From positions 38,259-102,258 of the forward strand of contig CAYWRM010000010.1 of the NCBI GenBank assembly GCA_964460905.1: 64,000 nucleotides of DNA. Reading direction: 5' to 3'. The notes beneath the pieces were generated by a model. The model had not been told where the DNA came from and did no database searches. It saw only the letters and a program-made list of their open reading frames with translations. The stretch's first letter is position 1, and every line of letters begins with the position of its first letter. This DNA comes from GCA-002708315 sp964460905 (GTDB lineage Bacteria > Bacteroidota > Bacteroidia > Bacteroidales > F082). The translations under genes were made by a program, and so were the position numbers. Shown here in pieces: positions 9,093 to 17,906 of the stretch.

Positions 9093-10028
9093 CTAAATAA
9101 TTTTAAGTTTTTTTGAAATATCAAGCATTCTTAATATAGGTATTCTGGCTTTTTCCATTATGTCTTTATCCATATTAATTGCAGGTTTTTCATTTTTCAA
9201 AGCTAAGTATAATTTTTCCAATGTATTTAATTTCATATAAGGGCAATCATTACAACTGCAAGTACTGTCAGCAGGTACTATTAAAAACTCCTTCTCAGGA
9301 GAAAGCTTTTGCATTTGATGAATTATTCCTGATTCTGTTGCAACTATATATTGTTGATTATTATCACTTTGAGTAAATTTTATCATTCCTGTTGTAGAAC
9401 CAATATAATCGGCAATAGTAAGTACCTGAGCATTACATTCAGGATGAGCTATAACTTTTGCTTCCTGATTATCCTCTTTCAATTTTATTATAGCCTCAGT
9501 TGTTAATATATCATGAACTTCACAAGTACCATCCCAAAGAATCATATTTCTACCTGTTACTTTATTTATATATCCACCCAAATTTTTATCAGGAGCAAAA
9601 ATAATTTTTTGATCTTTGGGAAGCGATTCCACAATTTGAACAGCATTTCCGGATGTACAAACTATATCAGTATAAGTTTTTATAGCAGCTGTTGTATTTA
9701 TATATGAAATTACTAAATGATCAGGATATTTATTTTTAAAATCAACAAATTTATCAACAGGACAAGATTCGGCTAACGAACATCCAGCTTCTAAATCTGG
9801 TAAAACTACCAATGTATCAGGATTTAACATTTTTGCAGTTTCGGCCATAAAATGAACTCCGGCAAAAACTATTATATCAACATCTGCTTCAGTGGCTTTT
9901 TGTGCCAAACCTAAACTATCTCCAACAAAATCTGCTATATCCTGAATTTCAGGAATTTGATAAAAATGTGCAAGAATAATTGCATTTTTTTCTTTTTTAA
10001 GCTTCAATATTTCATTTGAATAATTCAT
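9093..10028 (-). CDS. nadA: Quinolinate synthase
   Basis: NadA condenses iminoaspartate with dihydroxyacetone phosphate to quinolinate in de novo NAD synthesis, using a 4Fe-4S cluster. The 311-residue protein has the expected pieces: AHFYQIPEIQDIADFVGDS near the N-terminus, GVHFMAETAK, the three conserved cysteine regions (GCSLAESCP, GTCEVHD and CSCNDCPYMK) and HPECNAQV. No nadB or nadC is nearby; instead it leads an operon with a lipoprotein and a YwqK-like protein. A one-mismatch -7 box (GATATTTG, 10051-10058 minus) lies upstream in the large AT-rich gap. Confidence 0.95.
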   Translation of the reverse strand: MNYSNEILKLKKEKNAIILAHFYQIPEIQDIADFVGDSLGLAQKATEADVDIIVFAGVHFMAETAKMLNPDTLVVLPDLEAGCSLAESCPVDKFVDFKNKYPDHLVISYINTTAAIKTYTDIVCTSGNAVQIVESLPKDQKIIFAPDKNLGGYINKVTGRNMILWDGTCEVHDILTTEAIIKLKEDNQEAKVIAHPECNAQVLTIADYIGSTTGMIKFTQSDNNQQYIVATESGIIHQMQKLSPEKEFLIVPADSTCSCNDCPYMKLNTLEKLYLALKNEKPAINMDKDIMEKARIPILRMLDISKKLKII

Positions 10029-10600
10029 AATTTTGAAAATTTTCTATTAGCAAATATCTAATTAATATGTTTAGAAAACACATAAAATATATGCAATTAT
10101 GAATATTAACAATTAGCCTTATTAATATAAAATATTTAAAGATAAATAATATATATATAATATCTTGTTAGCATTATTAATTACTTTATGTCATATTATT
10201 TTGATTTTTAAAAAAGTGTTATTTATTAACATATTATCTACAATAAATTAACATATAATTATATTATTATCAGTAAGTTGATAAAGTAATTAACATATAC
10301 TAAAATTATTAATATGATGATAAGTTTTTTTATAATTAGTAGCAAAATAATGTTAATTACCGGTCATAATTATTGATAAAATATTGATAATTGTACGAGA
10401 ACTAAATAAGTGAAAATTAGAATGTTGATAACTGGCATTTTATTAATAAGTTACCAACAAAAATAATCAGATATTAACATCAAACTAATGATAAATAATA
10501 ATTTTTTGATTGTTAATACCTTAGCTAAAAATAATATAATTGTGTATTTTATAAATATAATGATTTTCAGATAGTTTAATTTTCAACTGCAAAATTTGGC
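10029..10600. other. AT-rich divergent intergenic region with DnaA-box-like motifs (candidate oriC)
   Basis: No open frame of note in about 570 bases between divergently transcribed nadA and rpiB. The region is extremely AT-rich and holds several near matches to a TTATCNACA DnaA box: TTATTAACA (10223), TTATCTACA (10234), AGTTGATAA (10276), TATTGATAA (10371 and 10382) and TGTTGATAA (10423). TTATCA and TGATAA at 10267-10284 also form an inverted repeat. This combination suits a replication origin, but no dnaA or other replication gene is adjacent and the base bias raises chance matches. It may simply carry two divergent promoters. Confidence 0.3.
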
Positions 10601-10608
10601 TATTTTTG
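10601..10608 (+). promoter_or_regulatory. Bacteroidota -7 box TATTTTTG for rpiB
   Basis: Perfect TAnnTTTG match 19-26 bases before ATG 10627. The TTG at 10606 is part of this box, so it is not the rpiB start. Confidence 0.6.
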
Positions 10609-10626
10609 TTCAATAATTTATTAACA

Positions 10627-11079
10627 ATGGCAAAAGGTGGAATGATATTGGCAATGGCCTCTGATCATGGTGGATTTGAAATGAAAGAATTTCTTAAAAA
10701 GAATCTTCAAAAATCAGGATATATAATTAAAGATTTTGGAACATATTCAGAAGATAGTGTTGACTACCCTGACTTTATACATCCACTTGCGAAGGCAATT
10801 AATGATGGAGAATATAAAACGGGAATTATAATGTGTGGAAGTGGTAATGGAGCACAAATTACAGCTAATAAATATTCTAATGTGAGAGCAGGATTATGTT
10901 GGAACGAGGAACAAGCTATGCTAATAAAGCTTCATAATAATGCTAATATATTGTCTTTACCCGGAAGATTTGTCTCAATGGATGAGGCATTAAAAATTGT
11001 TGAAGTTTTTTTATCGACAGATTTTGAAGGTGGAAGACATGTGCAACGTGTGGAAAAAATTTCTAAAAATTTGAAATAA
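10627..11079 (+). CDS. rpiB: Ribose-5-phosphate isomerase B
   Basis: RpiB interconverts ribose 5-phosphate and ribulose 5-phosphate in the pentose phosphate pathway. The 150-residue protein has the LacAB/RpiB signatures: ASDHGGFEMKE near the N-terminus, a Tyr-Pro-Asp-Phe stretch, GIIMCGSGNGAQITANK with the catalytic Cys, and AGLCWNEEQA followed by HNNANILSLPGRF. ATG 10627 is preferred over the upstream TTG because the latter is inside the promoter; a second ATG at 10642 (MILAMASDHGG) is also possible. It is followed after nine bases by lutB, so the two probably share a transcript. Confidence 0.93.
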   Translation: MAKGGMILAMASDHGGFEMKEFLKKNLQKSGYIIKDFGTYSEDSVDYPDFIHPLAKAINDGEYKTGIIMCGSGNGAQITANKYSNVRAGLCWNEEQAMLIKLHNNANILSLPGRFVSMDEALKIVEVFLSTDFEGGRHVQRVEKISKNLK

Positions 11080-11088
11080 AATATTTAG

Positions 11089-12480
11089 GTGAAATCAAGT
11101 ATTGAAAATAATTCATTTTTAAAGACTTCTGAAAAAGTTGCTTTTGATGAGATACATCGTGAAAAAATAAAATTTAACATAGGTCGATACGATGCGGCTG
11201 TAGATAGAGGAAATAGTAATTATAGCAATATGGATATTGCTAAAGAACGTGCCGGATTTTTAAAGTACAAGGTTATAAATGAATTAGATCGTTATTTAAT
11301 AGAATTTGAAGATAATTTTACCGCTAATGGTGGTAAAATAATTTGGGCACAAGATTCGAGTGAAGCATTAAAAGAAATACTTAAAATTACTAAGAAGTAT
11401 AATATTAGTTCGTCTGTTAAGTCAAAATCGATGACAACTGAAGAAATAGAACTTAACAGTGCATTTGAAAAGGCCAAAATTGATGTAGTAGAAACAGATC
11501 TTGGTGAATTTATTGTACAGCAGGCCGGACAAAAACCCTATCATATAGTTACACCTGCAATGCATATGTCGAAAGAAGATGTTGCATTGTTATACAATGA
11601 AAAGTTTAATACTTCAGTGGATTTAACACCGGAAGAACTTACTTTATATACTCGCAAGCTATTACGTGATAAATTTACTAATGCTGAACTTGGAGTTACC
11701 GGTGCTAATTTTTTAATTGCTGATACAGGATCAATTGCTTTAACTGAGAATGAAGGAAATGGAATGTTAACTATGTCTTTTCCTAAAGTACATATTGCAA
11801 TTGCCGGTATCGAAAAGATTATTCCAAAACTAGAAGATCTTGATTTATTTTGGCCACTTTTGGCAAATCACGGAACAGGTCAGTCAATTACAGTTTATAA
11901 CTCAATAATTAGTGGTCCTCGAAAAAATAATGAAGTTGATGGTCCGGAGAACATGTATCTGGTATTATTGGATAATGGACGTACAAAATTACTTAAAGAA
12001 GAAAGACAGCGTCAGGCGTTAACATGCATTAGGTGTGGTGCTTGTTTAAATGCATGCCCTGTTTATAAAAATATTGGAGGTCATACCTACGATACTACCT
12101 ACAGTGGACCAATAGGTTCTGTAATAACTCCATATTTGAAGGATTTTAAGAAATATAAGCATTTAAGTTTTGCTTCATCGCTTTGCGGAAAATGCACTAC
12201 AGTTTGTCCTGTTAAAATTCCGTTGCATGAGTTGCTACTTGTAAATAGAAATCATGCCATAAAAAATGGATATTATACATTTTTTGAAAAACAAAGTATT
12301 AATATATCATCAAAAGTATTAGGGTCGAGAAAAATGCTAAATATGTTATCGGGTAGTACTAAAAATAGTTTTATGAAGCTAACTGTTGCCGGCATCTGGG
12401 GACCACGACGTGATTTACCTAAACTTGCTCCTAAGTCATTTAATGAACTTTGGAAAGAGCGGGAGAAGGACAAGGAATAA
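11089..12480 (+). CDS. lutB: Lactate utilisation iron-sulfur protein LutB
   Basis: LutB (LldF/YkgF) is the ferredoxin-like subunit of the LutABC L-lactate oxidase. The 463-residue protein has the LUD domain in the N-terminal two thirds (GVTGANFLIADTGSIALTENEGN near 205-225) and two 4Fe-4S motifs: CIRCGACLNACP at about 309-320 and CGKCTTVCP at about 366-374, followed by the usual C-terminal region ending WKEREKDKE. Translation starts with GTG at 11089, nine bases after rpiB. Neither LutA (CCG domains) nor LutC follows: the next gene is on the opposite strand. The partners are either elsewhere or this paralogue works alone. Confidence 0.88.
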   Translation: MKSSIENNSFLKTSEKVAFDEIHREKIKFNIGRYDAAVDRGNSNYSNMDIAKERAGFLKYKVINELDRYLIEFEDNFTANGGKIIWAQDSSEALKEILKITKKYNISSSVKSKSMTTEEIELNSAFEKAKIDVVETDLGEFIVQQAGQKPYHIVTPAMHMSKEDVALLYNEKFNTSVDLTPEELTLYTRKLLRDKFTNAELGVTGANFLIADTGSIALTENEGNGMLTMSFPKVHIAIAGIEKIIPKLEDLDLFWPLLANHGTGQSITVYNSIISGPRKNNEVDGPENMYLVLLDNGRTKLLKEERQRQALTCIRCGACLNACPVYKNIGGHTYDTTYSGPIGSVITPYLKDFKKYKHLSFASSLCGKCTTVCPVKIPLHELLLVNRNHAIKNGYYTFFEKQSINISSKVLGSRKMLNMLSGSTKNSFMKLTVAGIWGPRRDLPKLAPKSFNELWKEREKDKE

Positions 12481-12560
12481 CCAGTTTTAAAAATATTTTT
12501 CCTTTATTTTTAAAAATACATTTACAAGCATAATTAATACAGTAACCTCAATTAGTGGTT

Positions 12561-12992
12561 CTATAACGGCAGCAAATGCCTCTTCATACTGTTATAAAAT
12601 TTTCTAAATTCATGTTCAATTTCATTTCTAATTCTAACGAATTCAATTATTATTTCATCTTTAGTTCCTGTTGCTTCTGCAGGATCGTCAAAACCAATAT
12701 GTAGTCTGTGTTTAACATTTCCTGTAAAAACAGGACAGGTTTCTTTAGCATCTCCGCACACGGTAATAACAAAATCGAAATTTTCAGAAGTAAAACTATC
12801 AATACTTTTTGGTTGATTTTTACTAATGTCAATATTAAGTTGTTCCATCACTTCAATTGCATATGGATTAACTTCGGGGCCTGGCATTGTGCCAGCTGAA
12901 ACAATATGCATTTTGGAATCAAACGATTTTAAAAATCCTTCGGCCATTTGGCTGCGACAACTATTTCCTGTGCATAAAATTAATATTTTCAT
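12561..12992 (-). CDS. arsC: Arsenate reductase, thioredoxin-coupled (low-Mr phosphatase fold)
   Basis: Reduces arsenate to arsenite using an intramolecular cysteine relay and thioredoxin. The 143-residue protein starts with the low-molecular-weight phosphatase P-loop CTGNSCRSQMAEG (Cys7, Cys12, Arg13) and has the second cysteine pair in VCGDAKETCP (about 79-86), which distinguishes ArsC from tyrosine phosphatases, and FDDPAEATG as the acid loop. It stands alone, convergent with lutB; no ArsR or arsenite pump is visible, so arsenic detoxification is the family expectation, not something the context adds to. Confidence 0.88.
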   Translation of the reverse strand: MKILILCTGNSCRSQMAEGFLKSFDSKMHIVSAGTMPGPEVNPYAIEVMEQLNIDISKNQPKSIDSFTSENFDFVITVCGDAKETCPVFTGNVKHRLHIGFDDPAEATGTKDEIIIEFVRIRNEIEHEFRKFYNSMKRHLLPL

Positions 12993-13097
12993 AGTTTGAA
13001 TTAGAAAATTATCTGTTGGTAAAAATAGTTAATAAGATCAGTTCAAAATAATAACTAAAAAATTGTTAAAAAAACAAACTTAATAAGCTTCTATTTT

Positions 13098-13105
13098 TAG
13101 CTTTG
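13098..13105 (+). promoter_or_regulatory. Bacteroidota -7 box TAGCTTTG
   Basis: Perfect TAnnTTTG match 22 bases upstream of the ATG at 13128 of the TlpA-like lipoprotein gene. Confidence 0.55.
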
Positions 13106-13127
13106 CAGCAAATCAAAATATTGTATT

Positions 13128-14243
13128 ATGCGAAGATTATTATATTCAATCCTGGTTGTTTCGATGATTGTTGGAATTACTACATCTTGTGAAAATAAAA
13201 AAGAAAATAAATTTAAGTTAGCCCTTGATATCGAAAATGGTGCTGATAGTGTTATAATACTCACCAAACGCCAGGGAGGAGAGATGGTTAACCTGGATTC
13301 GGTTTCTCTTGTGGATGGTAAAGGAACTATAACAGGAAATATAAATATGCCAGAGTTTTATTACCTTATGGTTAAAGGCACACGTATTTATATACCGGTA
13401 TTTGCTGAAGCAGGTGATATTGTTGTTAAGGCTAATATGAATAATCCCCGAAACCCAATTATTTCAGGATCGATTGCTCATGAAACATTTAATGCATATA
13501 ATGACTCGGTGTCAGTATTTGATAAACAAGCATCTTTGTTAAGCTCGCAATATGGCGAAGCTAATAAGCAAAACGATGTAGCCCTAATGAAAAAAATTGA
13601 AGAAGAATATATGGGCATTGAAAAATTGAAAACCAATTATTTAATTGAATATGCAATCAAAAATAATAGTAATGTGGTTTCAGCTTTTTTAGTGCTAAAT
13701 AATTCATATAAGTTTGAGCTTGACGAACTTGATCAGGTTGTAAGTAGTTTTGATCCATCAATTGATTCAAGTGATTATGTAGTAGACTTAAAACAACAAG
13801 TATCAACACTTAAGAAGGCAGCTGTTGGTCAATCCTTTATTGACTTTGCACTTAATGATCCCGAAGGAAACCCAATAGCACTTTCATCAGTTGCTAATGG
13901 TAATTATGTACTTGTTGATTTTTGGGCATCATGGTGTAGCCCATGCCGTGCCGAAAACCCAAATGTTGTATTAGCCTATAATAAATTTCATGATAAAGGC
14001 TTTGATGTATTCGGTGTGTCTTTTGATAAAGATTATGCTAAGTGGGTAGAAGCAATTGCGGTTGACGATTTAACATGGACACATGTATCAGATTTAAAAT
14101 ACTGGAATAGTGCTGCCGGCAAATTATATGGAATTCAAAGTATTCCACAAAATATTCTTATCGATCCTAATGGAATAATTATTGAGAAAAACCTAAGGGG
14201 TAAGGATTTACAGGATAAGCTAACGGAATTACTTGGTGATTAA
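13128..14243 (+). CDS. TlpA-like thiol-disulfide lipoprotein with DUF4369-type N-terminus
   Basis: A 371-residue predicted lipoprotein that should act in the periplasm as a thiol-disulfide oxidoreductase. The leader ends at TTSC (Cys21). Residues about 27-115 form a beta domain of the DUF4369 kind (VILTKRQGGEMVNLDSV, IYIPVFAEAGD), then a helical linker, then an AhpC/TSA-thioredoxin domain from about 235 with the redox motif FWASWCSPCRAENP and the cis-Pro region GIQSIPQNILIDPNG. Members of this family in Bacteroidota often reduce exported proteins or cytochrome partners. It is followed after a 114-base gap by a Cys-containing DUF4395 membrane protein, a possible redox partner. Confidence 0.88.
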   Translation: MRRLLYSILVVSMIVGITTSCENKKENKFKLALDIENGADSVIILTKRQGGEMVNLDSVSLVDGKGTITGNINMPEFYYLMVKGTRIYIPVFAEAGDIVVKANMNNPRNPIISGSIAHETFNAYNDSVSVFDKQASLLSSQYGEANKQNDVALMKKIEEEYMGIEKLKTNYLIEYAIKNNSNVVSAFLVLNNSYKFELDELDQVVSSFDPSIDSSDYVVDLKQQVSTLKKAAVGQSFIDFALNDPEGNPIALSSVANGNYVLVDFWASWCSPCRAENPNVVLAYNKFHDKGFDVFGVSFDKDYAKWVEAIAVDDLTWTHVSDLKYWNSAAGKLYGIQSIPQNILIDPNGIIIEKNLRGKDLQDKLTELLGD

Positions 14244-14357
14244 AAGAAAAAGCTAAATAACAAATACTAATCACAAGTAGTTTTATAAACAAAACAAATA
14301 GAAAATCAAACCAAATTAATTAACAGTTATTAGAATTGTTAACTTAATTTAAAAAAA

Positions 14358-14894
14358 ATGTCAAAAATTAGTTTTGGAGAGTATATTGAAGGGACAAACT
14401 ACAAAGTCCTTGATGAAAGACGTATGCGTGGTAGTGCGGGGTTGATGCTATTATTAGGATTAATAGCTTTTATAAACGGGTTTATACTGCAGAATTTTAT
14501 TGTCATCCCATATATTGCCGGGTTTCTGATGTTGAATTTTATAATCGGAATATTTATTAATCCTAAATTTTCACCTACAATATTTATTGCACGGTTATTT
14601 GTTTACAAACAATCACCATTACCAATTGGTGCAATTCAAAAGAAATTTGCCTGGAGTTTGGGGCTTGGTTTATCGGTAGTTATTTTTACCTTATCACTTT
14701 TTCTTGTTAATGATATATCATTTTTTGACCCGGTTTGTTTGCTGTGCCTGATTTGTTTAGTGTTATTATATTTTGAATCAGTATTTGGAATTTGTATTGG
14801 CTGTAAAATTTACTACCTGTTTATTTATCTTAAGTTATTTAAGGAACCAAAAGAGAAGCCAAATTGTATGGGCGATGCCTGTAAAATTGATTAA
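14358..14894 (+). CDS. DUF4395 family membrane protein
   Basis: A 178-residue protein with about four membrane helices and the hallmarks of DUF4395: PIGAIQKKFAWSLGLGLS in the middle and LLYFESVFGICIGCKIYYL near the C-terminus. Cysteine pairs are prominent: CLLC in one helix, CIGC in the next, and CMGDAC at the tail, which suggests thiol chemistry or metal binding at the membrane. Family members in Bacteroidota often sit near thioredoxins or sulfurtransferases, and here a TlpA-like lipoprotein is immediately upstream. Exact activity is not known to me. Confidence 0.8.
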   Translation: MSKISFGEYIEGTNYKVLDERRMRGSAGLMLLLGLIAFINGFILQNFIVIPYIAGFLMLNFIIGIFINPKFSPTIFIARLFVYKQSPLPIGAIQKKFAWSLGLGLSVVIFTLSLFLVNDISFFDPVCLLCLICLVLLYFESVFGICIGCKIYYLFIYLKLFKEPKEKPNCMGDACKID

Positions 14895-14955
14895 GGTTTA
14901 TGGAATAGGGTAACAAAAGTCGCCCAACCATATATTTATTTCATCAAAAATTACT

Positions 14956-14969
14956 TATTCTTCGGAATA
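14956..14969. terminator. Small TTCG-loop hairpin between convergent genes
   Basis: TATTC-TTCG-GAATA forms a five-pair stem with a stable TTCG tetraloop in the short gap between the DUF4395 gene and the convergent nitroreductase gene. Position suits a bidirectional terminator; there is no strong T-run. Confidence 0.35.
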
Positions 14970-14995
14970 TGAATCGGGCAATAACCTAATGCATA

Positions 14996-15541
14996 TTAAT
15001 AAGAATTATACCTCAATACTTTGTCTATACTCTTACGGATTTTCTTCCGGTGCTTATAATTTTCAGGAGTATATCCAATTGTAATTAGTAAAGGTATATT
15101 TTTCTTTTCTGGTATGTTAAGTATGTTTTTTACTGCCTGTTCGTCAAACCATCCTAACATACACGAACCTAATCCTTCTTCGGCAGCCTGTAAGCATATA
15201 TGTTCAGCAGCAATACCAATATCAATTAACGGATATTCTTTTTCCTTAATTCTTCCGCCCAGCTCTGTTATTATTTTTGGTTTTTCCAGGACAATGGCTA
15301 TAATTACCGGAGCCTTAAGAACAAACCTGTTAAAACTTTTTAATGGGCCGAAAGTTTTTATTGCCACTTTATCCTTAATTTCAGAATCATCAACTACAAC
15401 AAATGTCCATGGTTGCGAATTACTGGCTGAAGGAGCAAGCCGGGCAGCCTCAATACACTTATTAATAATCTCTCTGCTAACAGGTTTGCTTATATATTTT
15501 CTGTCGCTTTGGCGTGTTATTATTAGTTCGTTAAATTTCAT
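14996..15541 (-). CDS. Nitroreductase family flavoprotein
   Basis: FMN-dependent oxidoreductase of the nitroreductase fold, reducing nitro compounds, quinones or an unknown native substrate with NAD(P)H. The 181-residue protein has the typical N-terminal FMN region (TRQSDRKYISKPV), AARLAPSASNSQPWTFVVV with the FMN-binding Ser and Gln residues, the IGIAAEHICLQAAEEGLGSCMLGWFD helix pair and a C-terminal basic segment (HRKKIRKSIDKV). It starts 17 bases after the stop of the M3 peptidase gene on the same strand and so is likely its operon partner. Substrate cannot be told from sequence. Confidence 0.88.
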   Translation of the reverse strand: MKFNELIITRQSDRKYISKPVSREIINKCIEAARLAPSASNSQPWTFVVVDDSEIKDKVAIKTFGPLKSFNRFVLKAPVIIAIVLEKPKIITELGGRIKEKEYPLIDIGIAAEHICLQAAEEGLGSCMLGWFDEQAVKNILNIPEKKNIPLLITIGYTPENYKHRKKIRKSIDKVLRYNSY

Positions 15542-15558
15542 TGATAGACAAATACGTT

Positions 15559-17700
15559 CTAGTTTAATCCACGTTTATTCAATAAAGGCTCCAGGCTAGG
15601 TTCTGCACCACGAAATTCAACAAATAATGCCATAGGATCATCTGAACCACCTCTTGAAATTACATTATCCCTAAAACTCTGTCCAAGTTCTCTGTTAAAG
15701 ATGCCTTGTTCAACAAATGCTTCATAAGCGTCTGAATCAAGAACAGCTGCCCAGATATAAACATAATAACCGGCAGCATATCCCTCACCTCCAAAAGAAT
15801 GATTGAAATAATTGGAACGATATCTGGGTATAATAGCATCAATTAAACCAAGCTTTTCCATACTTTCATTTTCAAATGTTTCAATGTCAATTTCATCAAC
15901 ATTTTTAGCGGTATGATAATCCATATCTAACAGGCTGGCTGCAAGATATTCGGTTGTTATAAATCCTTGGTTAAACTTACTGCTTTTTTGAATTTTTTCA
16001 ACTAATTCCTGAGGTATTAACTCTCCTGTTTTATAATGATATGCATATAGTTTCAATAGTTCTGGTTCCATCGCCCAGTTTTCCATAATTTGTGAAGGAA
16101 GTTCTACAAAATCGCGTTTTACAGAAGTACCGCTTATTGTTTGATATTCAACATTTGAAAGGAAACCATGTAAACCATGACCTAACTCATGGAAAAGTGT
16201 TTGAACTTCATCAATGCTAAGTAGTGACGGAGCATCGGCAGTTGGTTTGGTGAAGTTACCTACGTTTACAATAATCGGAGTAACCATATTATCACCTGAC
16301 CCTGATTGTTTACGATATGCTTCCATCCAGGCACCACCTCTTTTTGATGCGCGAGGAAAATAATCAACATAAAAAATACCAATATGAGTGCCATCAGCTT
16401 CAGTAATTTCGTAGGTTTCAACATCTTCATGATAAACGGGAATATCAGTACGTTTGATAAACTTAATACCATATAAACGCTCTGATAATTCAAAAGCTCC
16501 TTTTTTCACTTGTTCCAATGAGAAATATGGGCGTAGTTCGTTTTCATCAAGGTCGTATTTTTCTTTACGGAGTTTTTCTGTGTAATACCACCAATCATAA
16601 CTTTGCAATGCACCATCAACACCTTCCATGTTCATCATGTTTTGCAGGTCTTTGGCTTCCTTTTTTGACTTTTCTAAGGCAGGCTCCCATAAGCCCATAA
16701 GCAGACTATATACATTTGCAGGAGTTTTAGCCATGTTTTTGGAAATCGCATACTCGGCAAAATTACTGTAACCCAATAGCTTTGCTTTTTTATCTCGTAA
16801 TACTAATATTTCATTAATAACCGGAGTTGTATTAAAAGCTTCACTTTTACCCCTGTTCATCCATGCTGTGTAAAGCTCTTCACGCCTGCCTCTGTTGTCG
16901 GCATATTGAAGAAACGGAATCCAGCTTGGTTTATCAAGCGTAAATGCCCAGGCTCCTTCATGACCTTTTTGAGCAGCAACTTCTGCAGCAGCATCTTTAA
17001 CAGATTTTGGCAAACCAGCTAATTCGTTTTCATCTTCTATTAACATATAATAGCTGTTGCTCTCTTTTTGCAGAATATTTCCAAACTCCGGATATAGTGA
17101 TGCAAGTTTTTCGTTTACCTTTCTCAGCTTTGCCTGATCTTCATCATTAAGTTCAGAACCTCCTCTTACAAACTCCTGATATGTAAAATCCAGAAGGGCT
17201 TTTTGTTCTTGAGACAAGGTCTTGTCATTGCCAATTTCAATTTCAATATTTAGATCTTTTTGTTGATCATATACTTGCTTAACCTTGTTAAATAGTTCTG
17301 CGTTAAGCATAATATTATCCTTATGGTTGGCAAGTTTTGGGGCAATTTCACCTTCAATTTCAGAAATTCTTTCGTTGGTATTAGCCTCAGTCAAATTAAA
17401 AAATACACCGCTGACTTTGTGTAAATCACTACCACTTTTATCAAGAGCAGCAATTGTATTTTCAAAAGTAGGGGCCTCAGTATTGGTTACGATAGCTTCA
17501 ATTTCTTTGTTTTGATTTTTTATAGCTATTTCAAATGCAGGAAGATAATGATCTTCTTTTATTTTATCAAATGGCGGAACACCATAAGGAGTGGTCCATT
17601 CACTAAAAAACGGGTTATTATTCATTTCTTTAGATGTGTTATTTTCGCATGCTGTCATTAATATTAAGATGCCAAACATGAGTAAAGTTAATTTTTTCAT
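15559..17700 (-). CDS. dcp: M3 family peptidyl-dipeptidase (Dcp-like), lipoprotein leader
   Basis: A 713-residue zinc metallopeptidase of family M3, which removes dipeptides from peptide C-termini. The catalytic motif HELGHGLHGFLS lies at about residue 503, with the third zinc ligand in VELPSQIMENWA shortly downstream. The region GIFYVDYFPRASKRGGAWM is also typical of Dcp. Unlike the cytosolic E. coli enzyme it has a leader MKKLTLLMFGILILMTAC with lipobox (Cys18), so it should be anchored in the envelope, as is common in Bacteroidota. A nitroreductase gene follows. Confidence 0.93.
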   Translation of the reverse strand: MKKLTLLMFGILILMTACENNTSKEMNNNPFFSEWTTPYGVPPFDKIKEDHYLPAFEIAIKNQNKEIEAIVTNTEAPTFENTIAALDKSGSDLHKVSGVFFNLTEANTNERISEIEGEIAPKLANHKDNIMLNAELFNKVKQVYDQQKDLNIEIEIGNDKTLSQEQKALLDFTYQEFVRGGSELNDEDQAKLRKVNEKLASLYPEFGNILQKESNSYYMLIEDENELAGLPKSVKDAAAEVAAQKGHEGAWAFTLDKPSWIPFLQYADNRGRREELYTAWMNRGKSEAFNTTPVINEILVLRDKKAKLLGYSNFAEYAISKNMAKTPANVYSLLMGLWEPALEKSKKEAKDLQNMMNMEGVDGALQSYDWWYYTEKLRKEKYDLDENELRPYFSLEQVKKGAFELSERLYGIKFIKRTDIPVYHEDVETYEITEADGTHIGIFYVDYFPRASKRGGAWMEAYRKQSGSGDNMVTPIIVNVGNFTKPTADAPSLLSIDEVQTLFHELGHGLHGFLSNVEYQTISGTSVKRDFVELPSQIMENWAMEPELLKLYAYHYKTGELIPQELVEKIQKSSKFNQGFITTEYLAASLLDMDYHTAKNVDEIDIETFENESMEKLGLIDAIIPRYRSNYFNHSFGGEGYAAGYYVYIWAAVLDSDAYEAFVEQGIFNRELGQSFRDNVISRGGSDDPMALFVEFRGAEPSLEPLLNKRGLN

Positions 17701-17758
17701 GGTTTTGATTTGAAAAGTGAAATTTATATTAAAGTCTTTATAAAATTAGAAAAACGTT

Positions 17759-17868
17759 GTCATTCTGAACTCAGCGAAGCCTTTCTCTACGGCAGTCAGA
17801 AACCTTATAATGCTGTAAAACAACTCATATAGAAATCCTTTGCTATGCTCAGGAAGACGAAAATACTT
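17759..17868. repeat. Degenerate interspersed repeat containing GTCATTCTGA
   Basis: The gap between the M3 and C69 peptidase genes holds a stretch beginning GTCATTCTGAACTCAGCGAA that is more GC-rich than the other gaps and is non-coding. Its first ten bases recur in inverted orientation at 51431-51440 in another gap. It resembles the GTCATTCTGA-type interspersed repeats of many Bacteroidota genomes; this copy looks decayed. Confidence 0.4.
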
Positions 17869-17906
17869 TACAAAGATATCAAATTGCGATAATAAACATC
17901 TGGTTC

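Noticed and set aside
12488..12530. TTTTAAAAATA-type repeats between lutB and arsC
   Set aside because: Only A/T runs; any hairpin would be weak and such strings are common in this AT-rich DNA.
15114..15599. Plus-strand frame of 161 codons
   Set aside because: Fully antisense to the nitroreductase gene and the end of the M3 peptidase gene, both well supported by motifs; its own translation has no domain or signal peptide.
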